This document shows, one piece after another, positions 8,970 to 17,036 of a stretch of DNA of 64,000 nt. A program made the translations under genes and the position numbers. Source of the DNA: Antiquaquibacter oligotrophicus (GTDB taxonomy: Bacteria > Actinomycetota > Actinomycetes > Actinomycetales > Microbacteriaceae); contig NZ_CP085036.1 in NCBI RefSeq assembly GCF_020535405.1, positions 1,612,001-1,676,000 on the forward strand, in the 5' to 3' direction. How positions within the stretch are numbered: position 1 is the first letter of the stretch; each line of letters begins with the position of its first letter. The notes under the pieces were generated by a model. That model was not told where the DNA came from. It saw nothing but the letters and a program-made list of their open reading frames with translations, and ran no database searches.

Positions 8970-10043
8970 TCAGCTCAGTTCGACGAGCACCTCCACGTGC
9001 CTGTCGTCTGCCGAAAGACTGACCTTTCGGAACGCCTGCCGGAGCACCGCCCGGTAGGCGGCGGGCCGGAGACCCTTGCCGGTGCCGTCGGTGAGCACGG
9101 CCGTGACGCGGAGGGTAGCGGGGGGCCCGGCGCGGAGTTGGGCTCGAATGCTTCCGGGCACAACGGGGGCCGCCTGACGCACTTCGCTGATGCCGGCGCC
9201 GATGGCTCGGCGTTGGTCGGCGTTGAGGGTTTCGAGCAGGCCATCGGGGTCGTCGAGTTCGTCGACGAGTTCCGCGAGCCAGGATGCCTGGGCGCTGCGT
9301 ACGAGCATCGTGCGTAGTGTCGTGGCGAGCCCACGTGCGCGGGCAATGTCGGCTGGCGTTATCGCGTCGGTGTCGAGGATGTTTTCGAGGTAAGGGCCGA
9401 CGCGGTAGTCGACGATCTGGCGCCGACGTTCGGTGGCTTCGGCCTCTTCGGTCGCCCTGATCGTGTCGCGCTCCCGCTCGAAGGTGAGGATGCTCGCTCC
9501 CCGCCACTCGAGCACCCTCGAGACGAGCACGTGCGAGAAGGCCGCTGCACCGCAACCCACCGCGAGCAGGGGTATCGCATAGCCGAGCGCGAGCTCCGCC
9601 GTAGCCGAGAACAGGAGCGCGATGGCGCCGACGGCGACCGAGGAGACGACGGTGAACCCGGCAATTTCGATCGCCGGCCGGAACGAGCCGATGAGCAGCA
9701 ACAGCACGGTGAGCGCGACCGCGGCCCACACCCCGACGGCTCCCGGGAACCGGCTGGCGCAGTCCGCGGCGAAGGCCGCGATCATGAGCACGTGCAGTGC
9801 AGCGTGCCGCCACGCACCGAAAGGGAAGTTGCGCGGGTCGACGCCGAGCAGGTTGATGCCGGCCGCTCCGACAAAAAGCGCGATCGCTGCCGCCTGAAGG
9901 GGAAGCGAGCGGATCTGGTCGCCGTTCGAGGCGAGGAGCAGGATGACGATACCGACGGAGACGACGGTGCTCACCACCGCGAAGTAGCGCGCGGTCAGCC
10001 CGCCGAGCGGGTCGAGGGTTTGCGGTGTGTGGCGGGCGGTCAT
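8970..10043 (-). CDS. Membrane protein with degenerate histidine-kinase-like C-terminus
   Basis: This 357-residue protein has about five hydrophobic segments in residues 20-170, then a helical and mixed region. It overlaps the upstream kinase gene by 4 bp. The linker 'RRRQIVDYRVGPYLENILD' sits where the kinase has 'RRTLELQTRTLVHDTILSEL', but the phospho-acceptor His-Asp is missing, and no N, G1 or G2 box of an ATPase domain is visible in the C-terminal 100 residues. I infer a pseudokinase-like partner derived from duplication of the neighbouring kinase. Primary function is unknown; a simple unrelated membrane protein is the alternative. Confidence 0.6.
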   Translation of the reverse strand: MTARHTPQTLDPLGGLTARYFAVVSTVVSVGIVILLLASNGDQIRSLPLQAAAIALFVGAAGINLLGVDPRNFPFGAWRHAALHVLMIAAFAADCASRFPGAVGVWAAVALTVLLLLIGSFRPAIEIAGFTVVSSVAVGAIALLFSATAELALGYAIPLLAVGCGAAAFSHVLVSRVLEWRGASILTFERERDTIRATEEAEATERRRQIVDYRVGPYLENILDTDAITPADIARARGLATTLRTMLVRSAQASWLAELVDELDDPDGLLETLNADQRRAIGAGISEVRQAAPVVPGSIRAQLRAGPPATLRVTAVLTDGTGKGLRPAAYRAVLRQAFRKVSLSADDRHVEVLVELS

Positions 10044-11161
10044 CCTTCCTCCCGGGTGATGGGGAAGGCGAGGATGACGGATGTGCCGAATCCGGGGCTA
10101 CTGAGAATGCGCGCGGAACCCCCGGCGGCCTCGACCCGTCCGAGGATCGATTCGCGGAACCCGAAGCGATCGGGAGGCACGGCGCTTTCGTCGAAACCGA
10201 CGCCGTTGTCGACCACGGTGAGCACCACGGACTCGCCGCTGGGAATGATGGAGAGTTCCGCGGCATCCGTCTGCGCGTGCGCCGACACATTGACGAGAGC
10301 CTGTTGCGCCGCGAGCAGCAGTGCTTCACGTCCCGCTGCGGGAAGGAGTTCGAGTGCCGACGGTTCACCGCTGACCACAACGGTGACACCCGCGCTCGCC
10401 GCCCGCTCGACGAGCGCGACGACGTCCTCGCTCGGTGTCGAGTCGATCACGACCGCGCCGCGGGCCTCCCGAACGGAATCGAGACTGCGGCGGATGCTCG
10501 TTCTTGCCTTGTCCGAGAGGGGGCCGGGTGGCATGGTGGCGATCGCGGCGAGCTCGCTCAGGATCGTGTCGTGCACGAGGGTCCGGGTTTGCAGCTCGAG
10601 CGTGCGTCGCTCGTCGGCGGCAATGTCGGTGAGCACCGCGTGATCGATGCGAGCGCTCACCGCGCGCGAGGATCGTCGCACCACCGCGAGCATCGTGTAG
10701 TACGCGGCGACACCGGCGGCCACGATGAGCGTCGATGGTTCGAAGATCGGACCGTCCGGTGCCAGGAGGAGGGCGCCCTGGGCGAGGGCGTAGCCGACGA
10801 GCGTGCCGATGGCGCCAGTCCAGCGGTCGAGGTTGCTGCCGAGAGCCGTCACGGCGATGACGCTGGAGACGAGCGCGAGACCCGAGTGTGGCGCGACCTG
10901 TCCGAGACACCACGCGAGTACTCCGCCACCGAGAACCATCACGGCGATGAGGGTCGGGTGAGTCGTCCGCGCCCTGTGGGCGATCGCGAGCAGGACCCAC
11001 AGGGCGACGATCACCGCGAACGCCTGCCACGATGTTGTGCCGCCGAGCGCGAGCGCGGCGAGCGCGCCGCCGAGGAACACCGTCGCCACGGCGAAGAAGG
11101 CACTCTCGATGCCCAGGCGAGTGGTGACAGCAGCTTCGGATGTCGGGTACACCCAGCTCAT
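10040..11161 (-). CDS. Sensor histidine kinase, orphan
   Basis: The 373-residue protein has about five or six transmembrane helices (residues 15-175), then a dimerisation helix with 'LVHDTILSELAAIATMP', where His-Asp-Thr is the probable phosphorylation site. An HATPase domain follows with N box 'AAQQALVNVSAHAQT', G1 'DNGVGFDES' and G2 'GFGTSVILAF'. The ATG at 11161 is preferred over upstream starts because GGAGGG lies 4 nt before it. No response regulator is nearby: the divergent genes are a membrane protein and a small XRE protein. The following gene looks like a degenerate copy of the same architecture. Confidence 0.85.
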   Translation of the reverse strand: MSWVYPTSEAAVTTRLGIESAFFAVATVFLGGALAALALGGTTSWQAFAVIVALWVLLAIAHRARTTHPTLIAVMVLGGGVLAWCLGQVAPHSGLALVSSVIAVTALGSNLDRWTGAIGTLVGYALAQGALLLAPDGPIFEPSTLIVAAGVAAYYTMLAVVRRSSRAVSARIDHAVLTDIAADERRTLELQTRTLVHDTILSELAAIATMPPGPLSDKARTSIRRSLDSVREARGAVVIDSTPSEDVVALVERAASAGVTVVVSGEPSALELLPAAGREALLLAAQQALVNVSAHAQTDAAELSIIPSGESVVLTVVDNGVGFDESAVPPDRFGFRESILGRVEAAGGSARILSSPGFGTSVILAFPITREEG

Positions 11162-11230
11162 CGAACCCTCCAGTTCTGGTGTGGAGAGGGTACTACCTGA
11201 CCACCTTCCCTCGCCTCCGAGAATTCTGAG

Positions 11231-11282
11231 TGTCAAGAATAGTTGACATGCAGTCTGAGATTCTTTACAGTTCACATGTCAA
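11231..11282 (+). promoter_or_regulatory. Promoter with TGTCAA operator repeats
   Basis: A good sigma-70-type promoter is visible: -35 TTGACA at 11243-11248, a 17-bp spacer, and -10 TACAGT at 11266-11271. The -35 box is the right arm of a perfect inverted repeat, TGTCAA at 11231-11236 and TTGACA at 11243-11248. A third TGTCAA copy lies at 11277-11282 downstream of the -10. The layout suits repression by the XRE protein encoded as the second gene of this transcript. Confidence 0.55.
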
Positions 11283-11308
11283 AGTTTCTATACACACGGA
11301 GGACGACC

Positions 11309-11728
11309 ATGACGTACGAAGAAAAGGGAGTGTGGGTCTACCTCGTCGTGACCCTCGGCGCCTACGGCACCTATCTCGCTATCGTTCTCGGTCAGCTCGC
11401 GGCGACCCCCGTCGCGGAGATCGACTACGTGCCGGCGCTCCTGTGGACGATCGGCGCATCCATCGCCGCCGCCATCGTCCTACGCATCGTCGTCGAGATG
11501 TTCGGTCCCAGCGAGAGCCAGAAGGCGGATGCTCGCGACCGAGACCTCAAACGTACGGGCGACCGACTCGGCGGCTGGCCGATCATCGCCGGGGCCCTCG
11601 GCGCGCTTGTGCTCGCCATCGTGCAGGCCGAATACTTCTGGATTGCCAACTCGATCTACCTCGGGTTTGCGGCATCCGCGGTGCTCTCCTCGGTCATCAC
11701 GATCGTGCTCTATCGTCGGGGACTCTGA
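11309..11728 (+). CDS. Four-helix membrane protein of unknown function
   Basis: The 139-residue protein has four hydrophobic helices at about 10-30, 42-62, 90-108 and 114-134, with a charged cytosolic loop '[25 protein letters not shown]' between helices 2 and 3. The ATG follows GGAGGACGACC with good spacing. It overlaps the XRE gene start by one base (TGATG), a pairing seen in many Gram-positive genomes where a small DNA-binding protein controls a membrane partner. Function is not known. Confidence 0.82.
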   Translation: MTYEEKGVWVYLVVTLGAYGTYLAIVLGQLAATPVAEIDYVPALLWTIGASIAAAIVLRIVVEMFGPSESQKADARDRDLKRTGDRLGGWPIIAGALGALVLAIVQAEYFWIANSIYLGFAASAVLSSVITIVLYRRGL

Positions 11729-11952
11729 TGGTGAAGCCGACCCGCATCACCAACGACATTCGAGCATTGCGTTTCGCGGCCGACGAGATGACCCAGGCGC
11801 AGCTCGCCGAACGGATCGGCGTCACACGCCAGACCGTCATCGCGATCGAACAGGGCAAGTACTCGCCGTCGCTCGAACTCGCCTTCCAGATCGCGCGCGT
11901 GTTTGAGGTGCCCCTGGATCGTGTGTTCCAGTACCCGGAGGAGCAGCGATGA
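11728..11952 (+). CDS. Small XRE/Cro-type DNA-binding protein
   Basis: A 74-residue helix-turn-helix protein consisting of little more than the XRE fold: '[39 protein letters not shown]' at about 21-58 includes both HTH helices. It belongs to the YozG-like group found beside small membrane proteins. It is translationally coupled to the membrane protein upstream (TGATG) and to the reductase downstream (ATGA). It probably represses its own operon through the TGTCAA repeats at 11231-11282; that link is inferred. Confidence 0.88.
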   Translation: MVKPTRITNDIRALRFAADEMTQAQLAERIGVTRQTVIAIEQGKYSPSLELAFQIARVFEVPLDRVFQYPEEQR

Positions 11953-12896
11953 GGGCAGCGGTCTTCAGTCGGTTCGGGGCTCCCGACGTTGTCGAGGTGC
12001 GAGAGCTACCGACCCCGGTCGCGGGTGCGGGGGAGATCCTCGTGCGGGTGGAGGCGGCATCCGTCGGGGCGGCCGACTCCGCCGGGCGCAGCGGGCGACC
12101 GCGATTCGCACGCCTCATGTTCGGCTTCGGTCCCCGCGACACTGTGCTCGGCAGCGACTTCGCCGGAACCGTGGTCTCCGTCGGCGACGGGGTGACCGAG
12201 TGGATGCCCGGAGACCGCGTCTTCGGAGCGACGGGAGCCTCGTGGGGCGGACACGCCGAGTACCTGGTTGTCAAAGAACGTGGCGCGATCACGACGCTGC
12301 CGGAGGAGGTTTCGGTGGAGCAGGCCGTCGCCCTCGTCGATGGCGCGATGACCGCCCTCCCGTTCCTCCGCGATGTCGGGCACATCAGCGCCGGCATGCG
12401 TGTGGTCGTTGTTGGCGCGAGCGGCGCGGTGGGTGCCGCGGCGGTGCAGCTTGCACAACACCGGGGCGCGCACGTGACCGCCGTGACAACCAACACCGAA
12501 CTCGCGCGCGGTCTCGGGGCCGACGAGACGATTGACTACCGCGAGACCGACTTCACGGATGGCAGCGTTCGGTACGACATCGTGTTCGATGCTGTCGGCG
12601 CCAGCTCCTACGGTCGAGCGAAGCGTGTGCTCACGACGCGCGGCGTGTACCTCACGACCGTCCCCGGTTCGGTGCTCATCGACCGGCTTCTGGGACGGCG
12701 TGCACGTATCGCCTTCACGGGATTGCGCCCGGATGCTGCCAAGCGCCCCGATCTCGCCGAGCTCGCGCAACTCGCCGCTGCCGGCATCCTTACCCCCACC
12801 ATCGACAGCGTGTATGCGCTCGACGACATCCGCGCCGCCCACGCGCGCGTCGACACCGGGCGTAAGCGCGGCACCGTCGTTGTGCGACCCGCCTAG
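11949..12896 (+). CDS. NADPH:quinone reductase-type zinc-independent dehydrogenase
   Basis: The 315-residue protein is a medium-chain dehydrogenase/reductase. An N-terminal GroES-like domain ('[21 protein letters not shown]', about 28-48; '[17 protein letters not shown]', about 64-80) precedes a nucleotide-binding domain with '[24 protein letters not shown]' at about 152-175. Zinc-ligand cysteines are absent, which places it with quinone reductases and enone reductases. It is the third gene of the transcript with the membrane/XRE pair, sharing an ATGA overlap, so it may be induced together with them. Confidence 0.88.
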   Translation: MRAAVFSRFGAPDVVEVRELPTPVAGAGEILVRVEAASVGAADSAGRSGRPRFARLMFGFGPRDTVLGSDFAGTVVSVGDGVTEWMPGDRVFGATGASWGGHAEYLVVKERGAITTLPEEVSVEQAVALVDGAMTALPFLRDVGHISAGMRVVVVGASGAVGAAAVQLAQHRGAHVTAVTTNTELARGLGADETIDYRETDFTDGSVRYDIVFDAVGASSYGRAKRVLTTRGVYLTTVPGSVLIDRLLGRRARIAFTGLRPDAAKRPDLAELAQLAAAGILTPTIDSVYALDDIRAAHARVDTGRKRGTVVVRPA

Positions 12897-12937
12897 ATCG
12901 AAACACCGCCGCAACACTCCGCGCCTATGCTCGGTGC

Positions 12938-14596
12938 ATGGCTGACCTGTTCGACGGCTATGGCACCACGGCCACGAAGAGGCCCGGTGCGCGCGCCTGG
13001 GATGAAATGTTCGATTCCCCCGGCTCGCCCCGCGAGTCCTATCGGGAGATCCAGGCCGCCCTCGCGCAAATGACGCAGGACGAGTTGCGCGGGAGAACGG
13101 AGGCGCTCGGCGCCAGCTATCTCGCGCAGGGTGTCACGTTCGACTTCGCCGGGGAGGAGCGGCCCTTCCCGCTCGACGCCGTGCCGCGTGTGATCGATCA
13201 GGCCGAGTGGCTCGAGGTCGAAGCTGGCATCAAGCAGCGAGTTCGGGCGCTCGAGGCGTTCCTCGCCGACGTCTACGGTCCGCAGCGCGCCGTGCGGGAC
13301 GGGGTCATACCCGCGCGACTCATCACGAGTTCGGCGCACTTCCACCGCGAGGCCGCGGGGATCGAGCCGGCCAACGGTGTGCGCATCCAGGTTTCGGGAA
13401 TCGACCTCATCCGCGACGAGAACGGCGCCTGGCGTGTTCTCGAGGACAACGTGCGGGTGCCCTCCGGTGTCTCGTACGTCATCTCGAACCGCCGGGTCAT
13501 GGCCCAGACCCTTCCCGAGCTGTTCGTGTCGATGCGAGTGCGTCCGGTTGGCGACTACCCGCACAAGCTCCTGAGCGCACTGCGGGCATCCGCTCCTCCC
13601 GGAGTCGAGGACCCGACCGTTGTTGTGCTGACCCCCGGCGTCTACAACTCGGCGTACTTCGAGCACACGTTGCTCGCGCGACTCATGGGTGTCGAACTCG
13701 TCGAGGGACGCGACCTCTTCTGCTCCGGCGGTCGGGTGTGGATGCGCACGACGGCCGGCCCCACACGCGTCGATGTGATCTACCGTCGCGTCGACGATGA
13801 ATTCCTCGACCCGCTGCAGTTCCGCGCGGACTCCATGCTCGGTAGCCCCGGTCTCATGCTCGCGGCCCGTCTCGGCAATGTCACGATCGCCAACGCGGTC
13901 GGCAACGGTGTCGCCGACGACAAACTCGTGTACACGTACCTGCCAGACCTCATCAAGTACTACCTCGACCAGGACCCGATCCTGCCCAACGTGCAGACGT
14001 GGCGACTCGAAGACAAGGGTGCTCTCGAGGAGGTGCTCGATCGCCTGGACGAACTGGTGATCAAGCCCGTCGACGGGTCCGGTGGCAAGGGCCTCGTGAT
14101 CGGGCCGGATGCCTCGAAGCAGGAGCTCGACGAACTGCGAGGTCGTCTCCTCCGAGACCCGCGGGGGTGGATCGCGCAGCCCGTTGTGCAGTTGTCTACT
14201 ATCCCGACCCTCGTCGATGACGGCATGCGACCACGTCACGCGGACCTGAGGCCGTTCGCGGTCAACGACGGTGAGGACATGTGGGTACTGCCCGGCGGCC
14301 TCACGCGTGTCGCGCTGCCGGAGGGTGAGCTCGTCGTGAACTCGTCGCAGGGTGGCGGCTCGAAGGACACGTGGGTGGTCGGCCAGGACCCTCTGCAGAT
14401 CGCGCGCCACAGCATCCAGGGACTGGTCGCAGGCCAGGCCGCCGCCACCGAGAGCATCACGATCATCACGCCCGAGATGCTGGCATCGCACCTGCAGGAC
14501 CACGCCCCGGCCGATCGACCTCTCGGTCACGGCCAGCAAGAGCAACAACAGCAGCAACACACTCGCTCAATCGACCGCGACGGGGAGGCCAACTAA
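12938..14596 (+). CDS. Circularly permuted ATP-grasp ligase-like protein
   Basis: The 552-residue protein matches the circularly permuted ATP-grasp (former DUF404/DUF407) family. Hallmarks are 'FHREAAGIEPANGVRIQVSGIDLIRDENGAWRVLEDNVRVPSGVSYV' at about 131-178 and the nucleotide/metal segments 'ELVIKPVDGSGGKGLVIGPDA' and 'PFAVNDGEDMWVLPGGLTRVA'. ATP-grasp enzymes form amide bonds through acyl phosphates. It begins a three-gene operon with alpha-E and transglutaminase proteins, a set thought to build and process an unidentified peptide or peptide tag. The tail 'QQEQQQQQHT' is low-complexity. TATGCT 6 nt before the ATG indicates a leaderless start. Confidence 0.92.
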   Translation: MADLFDGYGTTATKRPGARAWDEMFDSPGSPRESYREIQAALAQMTQDELRGRTEALGASYLAQGVTFDFAGEERPFPLDAVPRVIDQAEWLEVEAGIKQRVRALEAFLADVYGPQRAVRDGVIPARLITSSAHFHREAAGIEPANGVRIQVSGIDLIRDENGAWRVLEDNVRVPSGVSYVISNRRVMAQTLPELFVSMRVRPVGDYPHKLLSALRASAPPGVEDPTVVVLTPGVYNSAYFEHTLLARLMGVELVEGRDLFCSGGRVWMRTTAGPTRVDVIYRRVDDEFLDPLQFRADSMLGSPGLMLAARLGNVTIANAVGNGVADDKLVYTYLPDLIKYYLDQDPILPNVQTWRLEDKGALEEVLDRLDELVIKPVDGSGGKGLVIGPDASKQELDELRGRLLRDPRGWIAQPVVQLSTIPTLVDDGMRPRHADLRPFAVNDGEDMWVLPGGLTRVALPEGELVVNSSQGGGSKDTWVVGQDPLQIARHSIQGLVAGQAAATESITIITPEMLASHLQDHAPADRPLGHGQQEQQQQQHTRSIDRDGEAN

Positions 14597-15525
14597 TGCT
14601 CTCCCGCATCGCCGAATCACTGTTCTGGATCGGACGCTACGTCGAGCGTGCGGACGGCACCGCCCGAATCCTCGACGTCCACCTGCAGCTCCTCCTCGAG
14701 GATCCGTGGATCGAGGAGGATCTCGCGTGTCGCTCGCTCCTCAGCGTCATGGGAAGCGAGGCTCCGCAGGATGCCCAGCTCTCGCGTCAGGACATCCTCA
14801 CGATCCTCGCGGTCGACCGCAATGAGCCAGCATCCATCGCGTTCTCACTCGGCGCCGCGCGAGAGAACGCACGCCGTGCGCGCGAGATCGTGAGCACCGA
14901 GCTCTGGGAGTGCCTCAACACAACACGCGCGCGGATGCCCCGCCGGGTCGCCGCGGACAAGGTGCACGAGTTCTTCGGCTGGGTGCGCGAGCGTTCGGCA
15001 CTCGCCGTTGGCATCATCGAGTCGGCCACGAGTCGCGACGAGGCGTGGCAGTTCTTCACCCTCGGTCGCAGCATCGAACGTGCCGACATGACCGCGCGAC
15101 TGCTCGCCACACGTTCGCTCACCGAGGCGAGCGGCCCATCGTGGACAACGATCCTCCGCTCGTGCGGTGCCTACGAGGCGTACCTGCGCACCTACCGCGG
15201 CGTCCCGAGCGCGCGCAATGCGGCGGAGTTCCTGCTCCTCGATCGGCTCTTCCCCCGCAGCATCCTGTTCTCGGTCACGCGCGCGGTGAACTGCCTCAAG
15301 GAGATCGAGCCGCGCAGCGATCGTGTCGGTGTCTCCGACCACGCGCAGCGCATGCTCGGTCAGATCCGCAGTGAGCTCGAGTACCGGCCGATCTCGGAGA
15401 TCCTCGAAGACCTGACCATGCACATGGACAACGTGCAGTCGACGACGAGCGCGGCCTCGGAGGCCATCCGTCAGCGGTACTTCCCGACACAGGTGGCCCC
15501 GAGCTGGGTGGGTGAGACGTCATGA
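14596..15525 (+). CDS. Alpha-E domain protein
   Basis: The 309-residue, almost all-helical protein belongs to the alpha-E (DUF403) family: 'MLSRIAESLFWIGRYVERADGTARILDVHLQLLLED' at the start and a second related repeat 'GWVRERSALAVGIIESATSRDEAWQFFTLGRSIERADMTARLLATR' at about 137-175. Paired R-x-x-E-R-A-D motifs are conserved. The biochemical role is unknown; it always accompanies the permuted ATP-grasp and a transglutaminase. The ATG overlaps the ATP-grasp stop by one base (TAATG); longer upstream readings of this frame lie inside the ATP-grasp gene and were rejected. Confidence 0.92.
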   Translation: MLSRIAESLFWIGRYVERADGTARILDVHLQLLLEDPWIEEDLACRSLLSVMGSEAPQDAQLSRQDILTILAVDRNEPASIAFSLGAARENARRAREIVSTELWECLNTTRARMPRRVAADKVHEFFGWVRERSALAVGIIESATSRDEAWQFFTLGRSIERADMTARLLATRSLTEASGPSWTTILRSCGAYEAYLRTYRGVPSARNAAEFLLLDRLFPRSILFSVTRAVNCLKEIEPRSDRVGVSDHAQRMLGQIRSELEYRPISEILEDLTMHMDNVQSTTSAASEAIRQRYFPTQVAPSWVGETS

Positions 15526-16370
15526 ACCGGTTGCGCATCAAACACATGACGGGCTTCCACTACGGTGGTGACGTGACGGCCTCGTACAACGAGGCGCGCA
15601 TGCTTCCCGTGAGCTCCGACGGTCAGCTCGTGTTGTTCTCGAACCTCGAAATCCTGCCCATCTCGAGCCACCACAACTACGTCGACTACTGGGGTTCCCG
15701 GGTGTCGTCGTTCGAGATCCTCACCCCGCACAAGGAGCTCGCGCTCACGGCGACGAGTCTCGTGGAGGTCCGTGAGGCTCGGCACGATGAGTCGACGCTG
15801 GACTGGGATGGCCTGGCCGAGGCATCCGAATTGTTGACCTCGACCGTGGAACAACTCGGGCAGACGAGTCGCACCGCGCCGCCCGTCGAGGTGCAGGACA
15901 TCGCTCGTGAGATCGCGTCCTCGTACGACGACCCGTGCGCGGCGGCCCTCGAGATTTCGCGCACGGTCGGCGAAGCCATGGAGTACATGCAGGGTGTCAC
16001 GGCGGTGACCTCGACGGCAGCGGAGGCGTGGGCCGAACGCAAGGGTGTGTGCCAGGACATCACGCACATCGCCCTGGGTGCTCTGCGACACGTTGGCATC
16101 CCCGCTCGGTACGTCTCGGGTTACCTGCACCCCAAGCCGGACGCCGCGATCGGTGAGACGGTCGCCGGCGAGTCGCACGCGTGGGTCGAGTGGTTCTGTG
16201 GTGATGGATGGCGCGGCTACGACCCGACCAACCAGATCGACATCGGCGATCGGCACGTTCTTGTGGGTCGGGGTCGCGACTACAACGACGTGCCTCCCTT
16301 GCGTGGCGTTTACGCGGGGCCGTTCGGGAGCACTCTCTTCGTGACGGTGGAGATCACGCGCGAGAGCTAG
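15522..16370 (+). CDS. Transglutaminase-like cysteine protease/amidase
   Basis: This 282-residue protein has the N-terminal bacterial transglutaminase-like domain (Bact_transglu_N, about 1-80) and a transglutaminase core with the triad visible: Cys in 'ERKGVCQDITHIALGALRHVGIPARYVSGYL' (about 172), His in 'GESHAWVEWF' (about 214) and Asp in 'GWRGYDPTNQ' (about 231). It probably hydrolyses or transfers amide bonds in peptides made by the ATP-grasp partner. It starts inside the alpha-E gene (ATGA) and is the last gene of the operon. Confidence 0.93.
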   Translation: MNRLRIKHMTGFHYGGDVTASYNEARMLPVSSDGQLVLFSNLEILPISSHHNYVDYWGSRVSSFEILTPHKELALTATSLVEVREARHDESTLDWDGLAEASELLTSTVEQLGQTSRTAPPVEVQDIAREIASSYDDPCAAALEISRTVGEAMEYMQGVTAVTSTAAEAWAERKGVCQDITHIALGALRHVGIPARYVSGYLHPKPDAAIGETVAGESHAWVEWFCGDGWRGYDPTNQIDIGDRHVLVGRGRDYNDVPPLRGVYAGPFGSTLFVTVEITRES

Positions 16371-16424
16371 CGGTGCGCGTGATTCCGGGTAAGTTGGAAC
16401 AGCCAACAAATACCGGGAGGTACC

Positions 16425-17036
16425 GTGAGCGTCCAGCGCGCCGAACGATTCGAAGCCCTACTCGCGGAGGACGAGGACCTCCGGCGACTCGTCGATGGCG
16501 GGTGGATTCGCTATCGCACGTCCCCTGCCCTGCAGGAGTTGACGTGGGACGCCCACGCGACGTGCGCTCGCATCAACCGCACCTACTACGACGATCCGGT
16601 CGAGGCGCAGCGGCTCTTCGAAGAGCTCATCCCCGGAGCTGGCACCGGCATCGACTTCCGCCCTCCGATCAGCATCGATTACGGCATGCGGATCCGGATC
16701 GGCGATCGCACCTTCATCAACGCGGACTTCCTTGTCATCGGCGGCGGACTCGTGACGATCGGCAGCGATTGCCTCATCGGACCGCGTTGCGCGATCTACA
16801 CGCCGAACCACGCCGAGGACCTCGAGCGACGGCTCGACGGGTGGGAGCTTCCCGAGGCGGTGACGATCGGCAACAACGTGTGGCTCGGCGGGTCGGTGAC
16901 CATCACCCCCGGTGTGACGATCGGCGACAACAGCATCATCGGGGCGGGTTCCGTCGTCACGAGGGATATCCCCGCTGGCGTTGTCGCTGTGGGCAACCCG
17001 TGCCGACCGGTGCGGCCCATCGCCGCCGCGGGCTAG
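16425..17036 (+). CDS. Sugar O-acetyltransferase, LbH hexapeptide family
   Basis: A 203-residue maltose/galactoside acetyltransferase-like protein. The N-terminal helical Mac domain (about 5-60, 'RTYYDDPVEAQRLFEELIPG') precedes a left-handed beta-helix with hexapeptide repeats such as 'IRIGDRTFINADFLVIGGGLVTIGSDCLIGPRC' and 'VTIGNNVWLGGSVTITPGVTIGDNSIIGAGSVVTRDIP'. The catalytic His is in 'TPNHAED'. It should transfer acetyl from acetyl-CoA to sugars. The GTG start has GGGAGG 4 nt upstream. Its TAG stop overlaps the MFS stop on the other strand. Confidence 0.92.
   Translation: MSVQRAERFEALLAEDEDLRRLVDGGWIRYRTSPALQELTWDAHATCARINRTYYDDPVEAQRLFEELIPGAGTGIDFRPPISIDYGMRIRIGDRTFINADFLVIGGGLVTIGSDCLIGPRCAIYTPNHAEDLERRLDGWELPEAVTIGNNVWLGGSVTITPGVTIGDNSIIGAGSVVTRDIPAGVVAVGNPCRPVRPIAAAG

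Noticed and set aside
14521..14596. CAG/CAA run at the end of the ATP-grasp gene as a functional repeat
   Set aside because: It encodes a short Gln tail in a variable C-terminus; no repeated unit beyond that is seen.
16393..16407. GTTGG-5-CCAAC repeat before the acetyltransferase
   Set aside because: Five-bp arms are too short to defend as an operator in a high-GC promoter without a candidate regulator.
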